A program made the translations under genes and the position numbers. The notes under the pieces are model-generated. The model saw nothing but the letters and a program-made list of their open reading frames with translations, was not told the DNA's origin and searched no databases. A stretch of DNA of 64,000 bases from Brugia malayi (lineage: Eukaryota > Nematoda > Chromadorea > Rhabditida > Onchocercidae), in the NCBI RefSeq assembly GCF_000002995.4, contig NW_025062476.1:7181001-7245000 (forward strand), read 5' to 3'. Below, piece by piece: positions 45,901-63,926 of this stretch (its first letter is position 1; every line of letters starts with the position of its first letter).

Positions 45901-47599
45901 AAATAAATTGTTAATCAATTTATACAAAATTACGCCATAAAAAAAATTAATTAATTAATAAGTCTTTTTTCTGACATTCTTCGCCTCTTGTAGAATTTAC
46001 AAAAATGATTTATAAATTTGATTTTAATTATAGCTGTTGCCAAAAAAAAAAGAATTGTTTATAAATGAAGTTAATCAAACATCTAGTTAATCAAACATCT
46101 TAGCAATCCTAAGAATAATTATAATTGTAGCAATAATAATAATTATAGTTGCAGCAATAAATTAACAAATATCAACATCATACAATCATACAAGCTCACC
46201 AAATATACATGATGACCTCAAATTGCTGCAATTCAACTAAAAGCAAAAATCATAGCTAAATAAACAATTCTTATCTATTAAAAACAAAACTTCATTAATA
46301 ACACTGCAAACATGCAAATGAATAACATACATTTCCGAATGACATAGTTTTCTAAAAAATCAAAACAAATAGTGATGAAGCAAAGTGTTTATTTTGTTCG
46401 TTTTTTTCTATGATACCAAAAAGATATCATAGAAAGAAGTATTAAAATTGATCAAGCAACAAATATTAAAATTGATCAAGCAACAAAAATAGAAATGACT
46501 TGCCAAAAATAGGAACGGAAAATAAACAAACATATTGGAATATATGCAGAAACATCCAAAATTAAAATATGAATAATATGAAATTTGTGTATGTGAAGAA
46601 GAGTTTTTTGGTAGAAAATGTTAGACATTTTCTCTCGCGTATCTATGTTAAATGATAACCGAGATAATAAGCAATGAATTTTAATGCTAAATTTTAGTTA
46701 TATCGGAATGAGAGATCGATATTTGAAGAACGATGATAATCGAGATATTAAGTAATTCTAGTAGCAGTGATGTTCAGTAATTTATTAATTGATATCAGAT
46801 AAAAAGCTTGAATCATATCAAAATTTCATACCTAATTATTACCAAAATCAAATTGAAAATGAAATTGACATGACATGAGAACTAGACATTTGTAATTCCA
46901 ATAAAGATGATTGCATTAGAAGCTATGAAATGTGTAATGTAAGTGTAAATTTAAAATAAAATTTGGTTAAGCAATATTAATTGAATGTAAATGCAAAAAC
47001 AGTAGCATTAACTAGTGAAAAAATATGCCAACTTCTTTTGACTTCTACATTTTTTGCTACATTTGAGCAAAACTATTTGAATGAAATTTAATTAACTAGA
47101 AAAATTTACATACAATAATTTATCCACCACGACTAATGAAGGTGAATTCTTCAAACAGCTCCGGAAAAGTCATTGGGAAATGAACAAAAATAATTTTTAT
47201 GAGAAAAAAACTGCAATTAAAGATGGTTAGCTTTTACTGTGTTAAAGCATTTTCATTAATACTTCAGAAAGAATCTGAAGTAATCACTTAACATTACATA
47301 ACACTGAAAAATAGCAATATCGATTTGCACTGATTCAACGACTTATCATTGTATAATGTTAAAGAATAGCAATATTGATTTATTGTTGGATAATATCGAT
47401 CGATCGCTTTGATTTTTTTAAAGCAATTTTAACATCGTTACAGGACAGCAATTTAAAATGATATAAATATCAATGTGCAAGCAATTATCGTTCAGTTTAT
47501 TTCATAAAATTTATACGAATTGGTTCATTCATTTTCTTTCAAACAACCGCAGCGTTTATCTGAGGTTTTGCTAACGGAAGTGTGTCACCGATATTAATT
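42928..47599. other. AT-rich intergenic DNA
   Basis: About 4.7 kb with no supported exon on either strand. It contains a short ATG/ATA-rich simple stretch near 43110-43195, a GTTAATCAAACATCT duplication at about 46070-46102, and the 22-bp duplication listed separately. Open frames at 43084-43305 (-) and 43939-44172 (+) were examined and have no splice sites, start context or family resemblance. Confidence 0.5.
46440..46488. repeat. 22-bp tandem duplication
   Basis: Two adjacent copies of ATTAAAATTGATCAAGCAAC followed by AA, differing only at the edges. Recent local duplication in intergenic DNA. Confidence 0.9.
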
Positions 47600-50500
47600 A
47601 TGAATAAAATTGTGCAAAAAGTGACAGCTGCAATGAAGTGTGTACATTATTCTCAAAAACTGATACTGATAGAAATTGATAGGAGACAAGAAAAAAGCAT
47701 GAAGAATTTGAAAATTATCTGATAGAGATATTGCTATCATTTCAGATGATAAAGTGTAATCATTTTAGTAAAGAAAATAATCTTATCATTTTTGTGGGAA
47801 ATATCTGCTATATGACGATAAAACATGATAAAAAATTTCAAATAATTCGGATAAAGGTTTTTGACTGCAATTTTTCTTTCTTTTTTTTATGATGAACTAA
47901 GGAGAGAAAGTTTTCAGGAATCGAAAATCTAGCACAACGCAGGTATTTTTATATTTCACCACTTTCATTTGTTCAAAAAATTGAACAAAATTTGAAATGA
48001 TTTGTTGGATACAATGAAATATATTAATTATCGCTTTGTGTTAATATTTTATTTTCATTGAATAAATTCTATTCTAACAAATTTACTTTCTAAATTAAAT
48101 TTTAAAAAATATTTAGAAGAGTACGAGTAATGAGAAAGATAACATAAAAGGCAAAAAAGATCAACCGAAAACAGCAGAAAAAAAGCAAAAAAAAGCGTTT
48201 TTTAAAATTCTTGGCAAAAAGCAAGACGAATATTCTAGTTCGTCAACAAAGTTTGCTTTGATTCGAATTTCAATAATGGGAGTTTAATTAAAACTTTAAC
48301 TAAAATTAGAAATGTAACTCAATTTATTGCGAAACACCTTTTTTCTTAGTTACTGCCTAATTTCAATAATAAATCATTGTAAATGTATATGAAAAAAAAA
48401 ATTAAGATGAAAAAAGATTTGAATGAAAATTTATTTTATTTTTTCAGATGAAAAAATAATGATTGGTGAGATTAATTTTTCAAATTATTCACATGAAAAT
48501 TTAGCTAACAACCATAACATAAAATATTCAAACAAATTTTTAATCAAATAAATTAAAGAACCCAACTAAGTATGTTGGATGAATCAACAGTAAGCAAAGA
48601 GATGGAAAAATTGAAGAAAGAATTGAAAGATGGAACAGCACGTAAGCAGGTCGCTTATCTTTTTTCAGTGCTTTCCAATGAGGATTAACATTTCAAATGA
48701 TAATCATTGGTCGGTTAATTAATCAATTGATTAATTGATTCACGCATCGCAATTGTTGTACATAGGATGATAAGTTAGCAAAAATTTCATCTTTAACAGA
48801 ATGTAATAATCAGTGTAATATTGCAAAAAACAAAGCAAAAAAATAAATAAATAACTGTCCAAATAAAGTTTTTTCATATTTTAAATAAATCAAGAAAAAT
48901 TTTTTAAGAGGAGGCATGTCAATAAAATTTAATTAGTGGCAAGTTTAATATTACGTTGAAATTAATAGTTTAATAAAAAATTCCTGAATACATCCGTTAT
49001 TGAATAAACAAATGAGCAACTACAATAACAATATGCTATTTGCCAAATATTTGCTGCTATTGCGATTATAAAGGTAAACAAATGGAATGATTTATTGTTG
49101 GATAAAGGAGTAGCTGGATTAGAAATGGAATTGGAGAAAATGAATAAAATTGTGGAAAAAGTGGAAACAAAAGGATTTGATGCTAATGAGGAGCGAAATT
49201 TTAGCAAGGTAACTTATAATCATTGAAAATATTTCATATATTTTTGAAATATTATCGTAGAATTGGAATTCAAAACATTGATTTTCAATTTCATATTTTG
49301 TATATTTGTTAAAATAAAATCATTATTTACTTGAATATGTTGACAATATGTTAATATATTAACTTGAAAATGTTGACAATATGTTAATAATTTGAAAAAA
49401 AGAAAATCAACCCAAATAAAAGGTATAAATGTTAACTTTTCAGACTGTAATATGCCAAGATAAGGGTCGAGTCTTATTAAGAAATGATACAAACAATTAC
49501 ATCCATGCAAATTATATAAACACACCAAAATTCACTAAACATTTCATTTGCACGCAAGTACGTAAACGTCAAACGTCAAAACAGGAAATACAGCAGTTCA
49601 TGATTATTTTTTCATTCTGTCAACCATTTCAGTATTGTAATGATAAATTTCTAATTAAATCATTATTATTTGATTTATGGCCATTAGCTTGATATTTCCA
49701 CTTTTAATTATTAAATTAATTTGATGAAGTAATTTTGCGGAAAAGTTTTTACTATTTATGCCAAATTTGAAAAGTCTTAATATCTCACTTTGTAAATTTA
49801 CCATCATTTTCAGCGACCAATGCTAACAACTGCAGAATCATTCTATAAAATGATTGTGCAAGAAAAAGCGCAATGTGTCGTGATGCTATGCGCATTCACT
49901 GAAACCACTGAAAAAAATTGTCCACCGTACTTTCCACAATCATTCGGAGAGAAACCAATGAAATTTGGATCTATTACTATTAAATGCATTATTGTACATT
50001 AATTAAAAGAATTTAGTCATAATTAGTAGTCAAATGGATTATTGAATTTTAATATACAAATTAAATAAAAGCATTTATAGGTGTAAAATTATCTGTTTTA
50101 TTAATTTTTTTCTCTTTCTACGTCAATTATTCGGTGTTAATTTAATTTAAATAAAAGCAAAATTTAAAAATTTCAATCACGTACGCTATTTTTTAGACGG
50201 AGAAAATGAAAGAGGAAGCAGATATAACAATTACGACATTGGCAATCACTGAAGTTGGTAAAGCGCAACTTATAGTTAAACATTATCATTGGAAAAATTG
50301 GCCTGAAAGAGGCTTTTCGGATCCGTCACTTACGGTTTTCAATTTGATATGCGCAATTCGAAATTTCAAAAAACCAATCGTTGTGCACTGTTCTGATGGT
50401 ATCTTTTTATGATTTTTCTCTTAAAATTATTTCAAAAAAAAAAATGAAAATAAGCAGACTTTTGAAACAAATATTATATTGATGAAATGTATTTCTGAGA

Positions 50501-51756
50501 ATTATTAAATTAATGCAATTAAAATTAAGAAACACAGAAAAGTACTTTTTGTTGCAATAAATCAATCACAGTTTATACAAATTAAATGATAACGTTTACT
50601 TTATAGAAAGTAAATACTAATTAAATAGGTATTGGCCGAAGTTGTATTTTTGTGGCCATTGAATACACACTGCAGAGAGTGCTGCAAGGTAGAAGCTGCG
50701 TTGATCTGATAGAAGTGGTGAAGGAAATTCGAAATCAACGTGCTATGGCTATAAGCACTCCTACGGTTTAATATAATTTTTAATGCTAGCATAATAATTT
50801 CTAATTAAATTAAAAATTTAATTTTCAAAGTTTCACATATGTGCAGTGAATGATTTGTGAAAAGAGAATAAATTCATTTGTTGATTCCTTTTTTGCCTAA
50901 AAGATTTTGATTGAAAATAACCAATCAAAATATTTTATTAGCAACAATATAGTAAATTTTACTAAGCTAATTTTTTGATGAATATTTAGTGAAAAGCTTT
51001 TTAATAATATGATAGAATACAACATACTTTTTGATATTGGAATTCAAGAGAAATTTTTGGAAATGATTAATAAATTATTTCAAAATGATTTAGAAAATAA
51101 TTGAAATGATTTAGACAAGAATTGGAAATGAATTGTTTAATAATTGATAAATAATGATGTAATAATTTAAAATCACTTATATAGCAATTGAAATAATTTA
51201 TAATTAGAAATAATTTGAAAGTAACATAACAATACGAAATTTATATAACAATTGAAATTGCTTGGACAGTAATTGGAAATAATTTATCAGATGAATGAAA
51301 ATTACAGCAATACATTGTGCTTAATCGTTTGTTACTTCAATTCTTTCATGAACTCAATATCGTTGACATGTCACAACGTTTACTCGAATTTATTGATGAT
51401 TACGATGCATATGCAAGAAGACATAAAGTAAAAATTGCAGTTAAAACTTTTCATTTTATTATTTTTGAAATATGGCAATGATTCTTTTCTCCTAAAAATT
51501 GGAAATTTATTGCTCGAATTTTTTAAATTAATATCAATTGCAATAGTAAATAATAATTATTTTACATTTCAATTATTTAGCTGTGTTCTATATGAACACC
51601 AATTTGTTTGAAAATGTTACACACGTATTAACTGTTTAATTTAGGAAGCAAGAAATTATTGCTTTTTAGGCTAATTTAATTTTTTAATTTAATAAACCTT
51701 TTTTTGGTTCCTTTATAAAAATCTTTTTTTTGGTTTTCTTGTAGGACGAGAAATGA
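47600..51756 (+). CDS. Small cytosolic protein tyrosine phosphatase with WPE loop
   Basis: A single-domain classical PTP of the expanded nematode non-receptor group. Exons: 47600-47637, 47918-47942, 48117-48250, 48571-48649, 49074-49208, 49444-49557, 49814-49993, 50197-50398, 50629-50765, 51308-51427, 51745-51756; phases agree; about 391 aa. Residues about 14-92 are a Lys-rich tail (KDNIKGKKDQPKTAEKKQKK) and predicted helix. The PTP domain begins at KWNDLLLDKGVAGLEME and includes NNYIHANYI, FICTQRPMLTTAESFYKMI, CVVMLCAF, then WPERGF and the P-loop VVHCSDGIGRS (Cys about 300, Arg about 306). Cys and Arg are intact. Oddities: the WPD acid is Glu (about 272), the KNRY loop Tyr is Phe (ERNF), and the Q-loop QTxxQ reads STPTQ. 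No signal peptide or membrane segment. The first two exons are chosen on phase alone and are the least certain. Confidence 0.85.
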
Positions 51757-52212
51757 ATATAATTTTAACAACGAATTAGCATATATCTCTATCAATTGTA
51801 CGAATCAATGCATTTATCACAATAAACTTTAATTTCACACTTTATCAACATGTTTTAAATGATTGATATGGTGAAATGAAATCAATTACTTGAATTGAAT
51901 TACGTGAAATGTATTTGCAAGGAAAGATGTGAATGTGAATAAAAATGAATGGATGCATTCTAATTGTGATAATGCATCGAAAAAAACTTTTAAGTAATAA
52001 TTTCAAGTAAAAGGCTAAAATATTGGATGAATAAATAAATATTCGAGCAAATGACAATAAATTATAAATTTGCATGTTTGAAATTTCCTTTTACTTTTCA
52101 AATGTATAAAACAGTCATAAAATAGCGAAAGAGTTGAGTGAATCTCAGTCGAGTCGACCGGTTATTTCTTCCTATTAGCTCATTTTTCTGAAGCTAAACT
52201 AGGATAAGCCGA
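51757..52212. other. Short gap between PTP and LIM genes on the same strand
   Basis: A 455-bp AT-rich gap. No exon seen. It is somewhat long for a classic nematode operon spacer; an AAACTAG site 10 nt before the LIM ATG could accept a spliced leader. Co-transcription with the PTP gene is possible but unproven. Confidence 0.4.
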
Positions 52213-53631
52213 ATGGGTGATTCTACAGTAAGCCGTGGTGTGGGATATGTCCAACCGCCCGAAAGCGATCGTCGAATGTGCGCCCTCTGCAACACATCGT
52301 TAGGTGAGGAAGCGGTGATTGCAATGAATCGCCTCTGGCACCCCGATCACTTCCGCTGCCATGCTTGTAATGCACCAATCAAGCAAACCTACCAGGTAAT
52401 CATCTCTGCTGAATTAATGTCATACCTAGGATGGCTTAATCTCACCTAGATTTCATGACTAGAAGGGTAGATTATCTAGAATGGTTAACCATTCCCGGTA
52501 TCATAATTTCAATTTTCCTTGCATGGAGTAATTGAACTGTTAATCTTTCCCAATATTAGAATTCAAAAGCGTTCCCTTCGCTGAATATCAATAATTGAAC
52601 TTTAAACTGGTAGTGTCAACTATTGATGCAAACACAACTTTTATTTCAGAGTAACTTCACGCTATTTCAGTAGGAAATAACAAACGTGTAAACTGACTTA
52701 CAGTACAATAAGCTTAAACAAATTCATCCCAAATTTAATAATTCCAAGTTCGTTTATTTTCTTATAATTTAATTAATAGCATATAAAAATGATAGCATTT
52801 TAGATTGCAGATGAAATGCCATATTGTGTACAATGTTTTTCTAAGAAATATAATCCAAAATGTCACGGTTTGTAAATAAAATTTTCCTGTTTTTTCGCAG
52901 TACCATTTTCAGTTATTTGCTAACCAATAAATAAACAATGAAAAATAAAACAAAAAGAAAAGAAATTAACACTTAATGCTAACTGATGCAATTATTCTTA
53001 ATTGTATGATTCGTCCTTTCATTTTTCTTTCTAATTTTCATTTTAATTTCGTAAAATCATTGTAAACTTTAGTTGCACAGCTTTTTTTTTTTCTTCCGTT
53101 TATTATAAATAATGAAATTAATCAAATGAAGCAATGTCAGATTTTTTTTCTTTGTTTTCAACTTTTTCTTTTTTCAATTTCTTGGAATTATTGTAAAATT
53201 AGCATCCGATTAGAGCTAAGTTAAATTCAATAAATGACTTTTCCCAAGTTAAATTCAATTTGGCAAATTTATGTTGCTGGGCTAAATTTAATAAACTGGT
53301 ATTGCTAGGCTAATAAGAAATATTCAACAATTTAAGTGAAAAAAAATATGAAAAAATTTCAAATTTCCAAAAGAAAAAATAAAGCAAGGAAGAATTTAAA
53401 TACATTCCTAATGCAGGTTGTGGTGAGATACTTATCGATTCATGCTTAATTGCACTTGATAAACACTGGCATCCACGTTGTTTCACGTGCGCTGCGTGTA
53501 AACAACCATTACCAAATGGTGAGCACTATATTATTGATGATTTGCCATATGATCGTGACTGTCACTGGGAGAAACGTCTCGAAAAGCGCATCCGTGTCAT
53601 GCAAGGAGCACATACACGAATGAATCATTGA
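52213..53631 (+). CDS. Two-LIM-domain protein
   Basis: A 153-aa protein that consists almost only of two LIM zinc-binding domains, so it probably works as a protein-protein adaptor, in the manner of cytoskeletal or focal-adhesion LIM proteins. Exons: 52213-52395, 52804-52867, 53417-53631; phases agree. LIM1 (about residues 23-81): CALC, then WHPDHFRCHAC, with His in place of the usual Cys, and YCVQC. LIM2 (about 82-137): CHGCGE, WHPRCFTCAAC, and YDRDCHW, where Asp and Cys complete the second zinc site. All eight ligands of each domain can be assigned. The tail is basic (EKRLEKRIRV). The start ATG is the first in frame after an AAACTAG site. It resembles the paxillin/PINCH/FHL type of LIM pair; I cannot name the exact ortholog. 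Confidence 0.9.
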
Positions 53632-54290
53632 GAGTTGAATTTTTTCAATTTTTCGTCTATTTTTTTAAAATGAATGCTTAATGCTGACATGGATTTGTTC
53701 TTGTTTTTTTTTTCCAAAATTTTTTTCTTGGAAAGAAAAAAAAAAACATTTATAAGCAAAAGTAAGTCATACATTTGTTAGTTGCAAATTTTCATTTCAT
53801 TTCCGAATTACCACTCAAATCTGTGACATTACAATCATTGCTTCGCATCTACTGTGAATGATATGAAACCCATCTGTTACAAAAGCAGTCTAAATAAAAT
53901 CCCATTAAAGTAATTCTCATTCATACAATAGAGAAAGTAAGCAATATTTGGGAATAAACGAAACTGAAGAAAAGTTTATTTACAAGAGCTAAATCTGGAA
54001 ATTCAATTAGAAATATCAATTTTATTATAATTAATGGATTGGATTTGAGAGAATTTTTTTAATAATTAATGGACTCAAAGTAATAAATGTTCATTTTATT
54101 TCCCCGAAAATTCATAAAATGTTTTGCAATCTTTTCGAATATCAAATAGAATCGCAGTAAAAAAGAACGAAAAAACGCTTCACTGTTTGTTTTGTTTGTA
54201 TTACAAAACAAATGAGCGAGAAAGATTAGCAATAAACGATTTTAAAAACCGAAAAAAAAAAACAAAAACAAAAGCTTAAAGTAATACACA

Positions 54291-54346
<56 letters not shown>

Positions 54347-55461
54347 TAGCAAAAATGTCGTACGAATCAAGCATATGCTTAAATTATAAAATACAGGTGA
54401 AAGAATGCAAAGACGATAAATGTGGGAAGGAAAAAGCATAGAATCATCATAAGGCAATAATTTAATGCTTGTAAATAAAGGGAATTTAAGTTTGAAATTG
54501 TTAATAAAATGAATTGGTTGAAAGATGATGTTTAAATTCCATATATTTTGACTAAAACGATAAAATTTCTAACTTTTTTATTCATTTTTCAGTGCTTTCA
54601 TTTGTTTTCTCAGTTTTCATCCTCCTATTTTTCAAGTTTCATCTCCTGAGCAATTCAACCTCACTATTTCATTCCTAGCATCTATTTTGTTGCTGAAAAA
54701 AAAAAAGGAAAGATTGAATACGGACAAAAATATTGTGACTTTTTTCGGGAAAATTAGAATGTGAACAGATATTATGCTGTAGAAAGTTACAGAAATGCTG
54801 TACTAATATGCAAGCTTTAAAAAAATTAAAGCAGGTCAACTGAAAATTTTAAAGAAATCTGTGTGATTCACAAACAGAGTGAAAACAGAAATGAAATCTA
54901 CAAAGTTTGATCGATCGAATAATATTAAAACCGCAACACATCAAAACTGACAATTTATAAGTTGTATTTGTAAATAACAAATTGTACCTAAGATTAGCTG
55001 CAATACACAAAACATATCCATTTAATTCTCTCATTTTCTCATTTTCTTTAGACAGCTTTACTCGATAAAATCAATTCGATTCGCAAGTTTATAGGATCAA
55101 AAACAATTAGGAAAAACCAAAACTTCAAGGAGGTGTAATTAAGATCATAATGTATTTCATAACTATCGACTAACGGTATGCATTATTGCATGATAAAGGA
55201 TGCTACAACCTAAGCACCCGCATTAAATTTCAAAGAGCAGAATATTCAGCATACAGACTAATGAATAAACCGATCAGAAAAAAGCCACCTTAGTTTCATA
55301 TATTTTAATTTACCTATTCTCCTATCTGCAGTTAATAATATCTAGCATCATTCAGCATCATCACTAGTTATTTAGGCAGCTATAAACAAAGCATCGGAAA
55401 GCATTAGATACAATAAATACTAGGAATAAGGAAGAGAAAATGCTCATAATAACGTTTTTCA
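53632..55461. other. AT-rich intergenic DNA between converging genes
   Basis: About 1.8 kb with the 3' UTRs of the LIM gene (+) and the BTB gene (-), and a TG/TA microsatellite listed separately. No exon or RNA gene seen. Confidence 0.5.
54290..54343. repeat. Compound (TG)n(TA)n microsatellite
   Basis: About nine TG units run directly into about eighteen TA units. The reverse-strand translation of this repeat creates an artefactual Tyr-Ile/Thr-His frame. Confidence 0.95.
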
Positions 55462-61765
<6,304 letters not shown>

Positions 61766-62446
61766 AACAAACCACACGTAACGCCTAAGTCACGCATACG
61801 CCCCTACAACTAAACTTGACTTAACGCTGTTATAACCGTTATTCTTATGATAATGACTTCATCTATTTCGAAAAAAGTAAAAGAAATTTGCATTCGAATT
61901 GCATGGGAGAATAGAGTATGCTTAGAGAGAGGGTTAGACACATCATGCGGTACTAAAAGAGATAAAATTGTAAATAGGAGAAATTGGTATGCAAAGAAAA
62001 AAAAAACGAAAGTGAACAAAAAAGAAGATCAAAGAGACGTACAAATAGTATGCATTAATAATACTTAACTGGAGAGAGGGAGGGCAAGGATTGAGAAGAT
62101 CAGTGAGAGACGACAGAGATGAGAGAAGAAAAGGGAGAAAAAGAAATGGGAGGAGATTTACTCTTTTTTAGTTTCAATTTGTCGCATTTAGGAAGTGAAA
62201 GGAAAAGTAACCAAGATGAAATGACACGTTAGTGCCAAATTCTCCGAGATTTCTCGGGACGTTCGCGAGGTACTCAATTAGTTGTTTAGTCTCTTTTAAC
62301 GGACGGTGCACATGTATGTGTTTCTTCTTTTCTCTTTCTTTTTTATAATAATAAGCGAAGAATGATGTATGCATTCTGTACAACAACAAATTGTATATTA
62401 GACGTACGTGAACATAGACGTAAAAGGTTGAATTGAATTCAGAAGT

Positions 62447-62515
62447 ACATATATATATATATATATATGTGTGTGTGTCTGTCGTGTCTATCCGTCTGTC
62501 CGTCTGCCTGTCTAT
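62447..62515. repeat. Compound AT/GT/CTGTC-type microsatellite
   Basis: An (AT)n run passes into (GT)n and then into imperfect repeats of CTGTC/CCGT. It lies upstream of the BTBD10-like gene. Confidence 0.85.
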
Positions 62516-62693
62516 TCGTACTTTTATTGTACTTTGCTTATGAAATGAACAAAATATTTTCGCTCTCATCAAATGAAATTTTAATGGATTTGGTGGGAAA
62601 GCATGATAGGATTGAGCATTGGATTCTATTACTTCCCGACCGACCTTTTACTGACCTTCCTTTTCAAATATAATTCGTTGTCAACTATGTATG

Positions 62694-62738
62694 TAGGTGT
62701 GTGTGTGTGTGACGTGACGTGACGTGACGTGACGTGAT
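62694..62738. repeat. (GT)n followed by (GACGT)n
   Basis: A short GT run leads into five perfect GACGT units and a partial unit. Each unit carries an ACGT core, so the array places several ACGT or TGACGT-like sites in a row. Confidence 0.95.
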
Positions 62739-63039
62739 GGTAAGATTCGCTTCCCCTGTCTCTCTCTCAAGTCCTGCTCATATTATATTGAAACTTTAGA
62801 ATAATTAGGAGGTAAGCCAATTAACATGAATATGTAGTAATTTAAGATCAAATGTCGTTCCTTACTAACCAATACAAAGGGCCCACATGCTACCTTCTCT
62901 TTCTCCTCTGTGTGTGTCTGTGCGCATTCTTGTCAAGTGCAATGCAAGACTATTGCAATTGTCAGCTGTGAAAGGAACTTCACGCTTTGCAGCAACTGAA
63001 TAGCTCATTGGACTGGAGACAAAAGTTCTCTGTCATTAT

Positions 63040-63510
63040 AGAATTTACCTGTCTAAGGAGAGATCATTTCCTGGGATGCTAAGATCAATAATAGACTAAC
63101 AAAGGTATGCTAGTAGAACATTCGGAAATTTTATAAAAAAGTATGGGATGGTAAGGGTCTGAAAACACAAAGATCAATGTCTGCAGAACCATCATACTAT
63201 CTTCTGTACGGGCCTTAGACCATTTATCGTCATCACCTGTTACCCCTTGACCCATATCATTTCAAATATCCAATTACGTGATCAATTACGTTGGGCAGGT
63301 AACGTGTTCAGGATAGATGATTATTGTCTCCTGAAGATTTTGCTTTATGATGAATTCAACTACTGAAATGTGCCTCCAAAAAAAGGTACAAGAACTCTTA
63401 GAAACAGTCTTTTTGCTTAGGATACATCGATTTCGGATATTGACCTCAAATTAAGAGACGTGGAGACATACTACTGAGAGCGTTGCTACGTCTTTAACGC
63501 ACGGTGAAAA
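63040..63510 (+). mobile_element. Decayed non-LTR retrotransposon, 3' part of reverse transcriptase
   Basis: Translated fragments in shifting forward frames follow the order found at the end of endonuclease-reverse transcriptases of RTE/CR1-like elements: INNRLTK, FYKKVWDGKGLK, KINVCRTIILSS, LLYG, TIYRHHLLPLDP, then QLRWAGNVFRIDDYCLLKIL and KKGTRTLRNSL. Several stop codons and at least three frameshifts interrupt it, so it is not functional. The conserved catalytic region upstream is absent. The reverse-strand open frame at 63486-63698 overlaps its tail and is not a gene. The clade is uncertain. Confidence 0.7.
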
Positions 63511-63778
63511 GACAACGAACGTATTAAAAACGGATATGCTCCGCCAACACCGCTAATATGACCTTCCGTTACTATCGCCACTTGCAGCAAACCTTGGTAG
63601 AGTTGCAAACATGCATCAAACACTGGGAGAGCCCTCAAAAGTGCGCTCGTGAAGTCAATTAATGATGGTAAAGCCTCATTGTAAAACAATTCGGACAATA
63701 TGATATGAAAACTCGACGTTAAGCACGAGGGGCAAATTTGCTAAATGAGGAAACGATCCAAGGAAGATGCAAACCATC

Positions 63779-63849
63779 TGCGCCAACCGGGAGTCGAACC
63801 CGGGTCTGCACCATGGGAGGGTGCAATGATACCGCTACACCATTGGCGC
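63779..63849 (-). tRNA. tRNA-Gly (anticodon CCC)
   Basis: A 71-nt cloverleaf reads on the minus strand. The acceptor stem is GCGCCAA pairing with TTGGCGC and the discriminator base is A. The anticodon stem GCACC/GGTGC encloses the 7-nt loop CTCCCAT, giving anticodon CCC. The T arm has the B-box GGTTCGACTCC. There is no intron. All stems pair fully, so it should be a functional gene; it reads GGG glycine codons. Confidence 0.96.
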
Positions 63850-63926
63850 CCCCTCAATTCACCTAACGTTCCATCCATAATTTTGTCATTTCTCTAATTA
63901 AAAGGGATGATTTTTTGATGCAATTG

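Larger units (their letters stand above)
61766..63040. other. Upstream region of BTBD10-like gene, purine-rich and microsatellite-rich
   Basis: This should contain the BTB gene promoter. A GAGAGA-rich purine tract lies at about 62069-62155. An AT/GT/TCTG compound simple repeat lies at 62447-62515, and GT plus GACGT repeats follow (listed separately). A GTGACTTAG site about 20 nt before the BTB start codon (AG at 61786-61785, minus strand) may be its trans-splice acceptor. No coding exon was supported. Confidence 0.5.

Noticed and set aside
62174..62572. 132-codon minus frame
   Set aside because: It crosses an AT/GT/CTGTC microsatellite (Asp-Arg-Thr and Tyr-Ile repeats) and has no conserved block.
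63486..63698. 70-codon minus frame without low complexity
   Set aside because: It overlaps the antisense of the decayed reverse transcriptase tail and has no introns, homology or promoter evidence that I can see.
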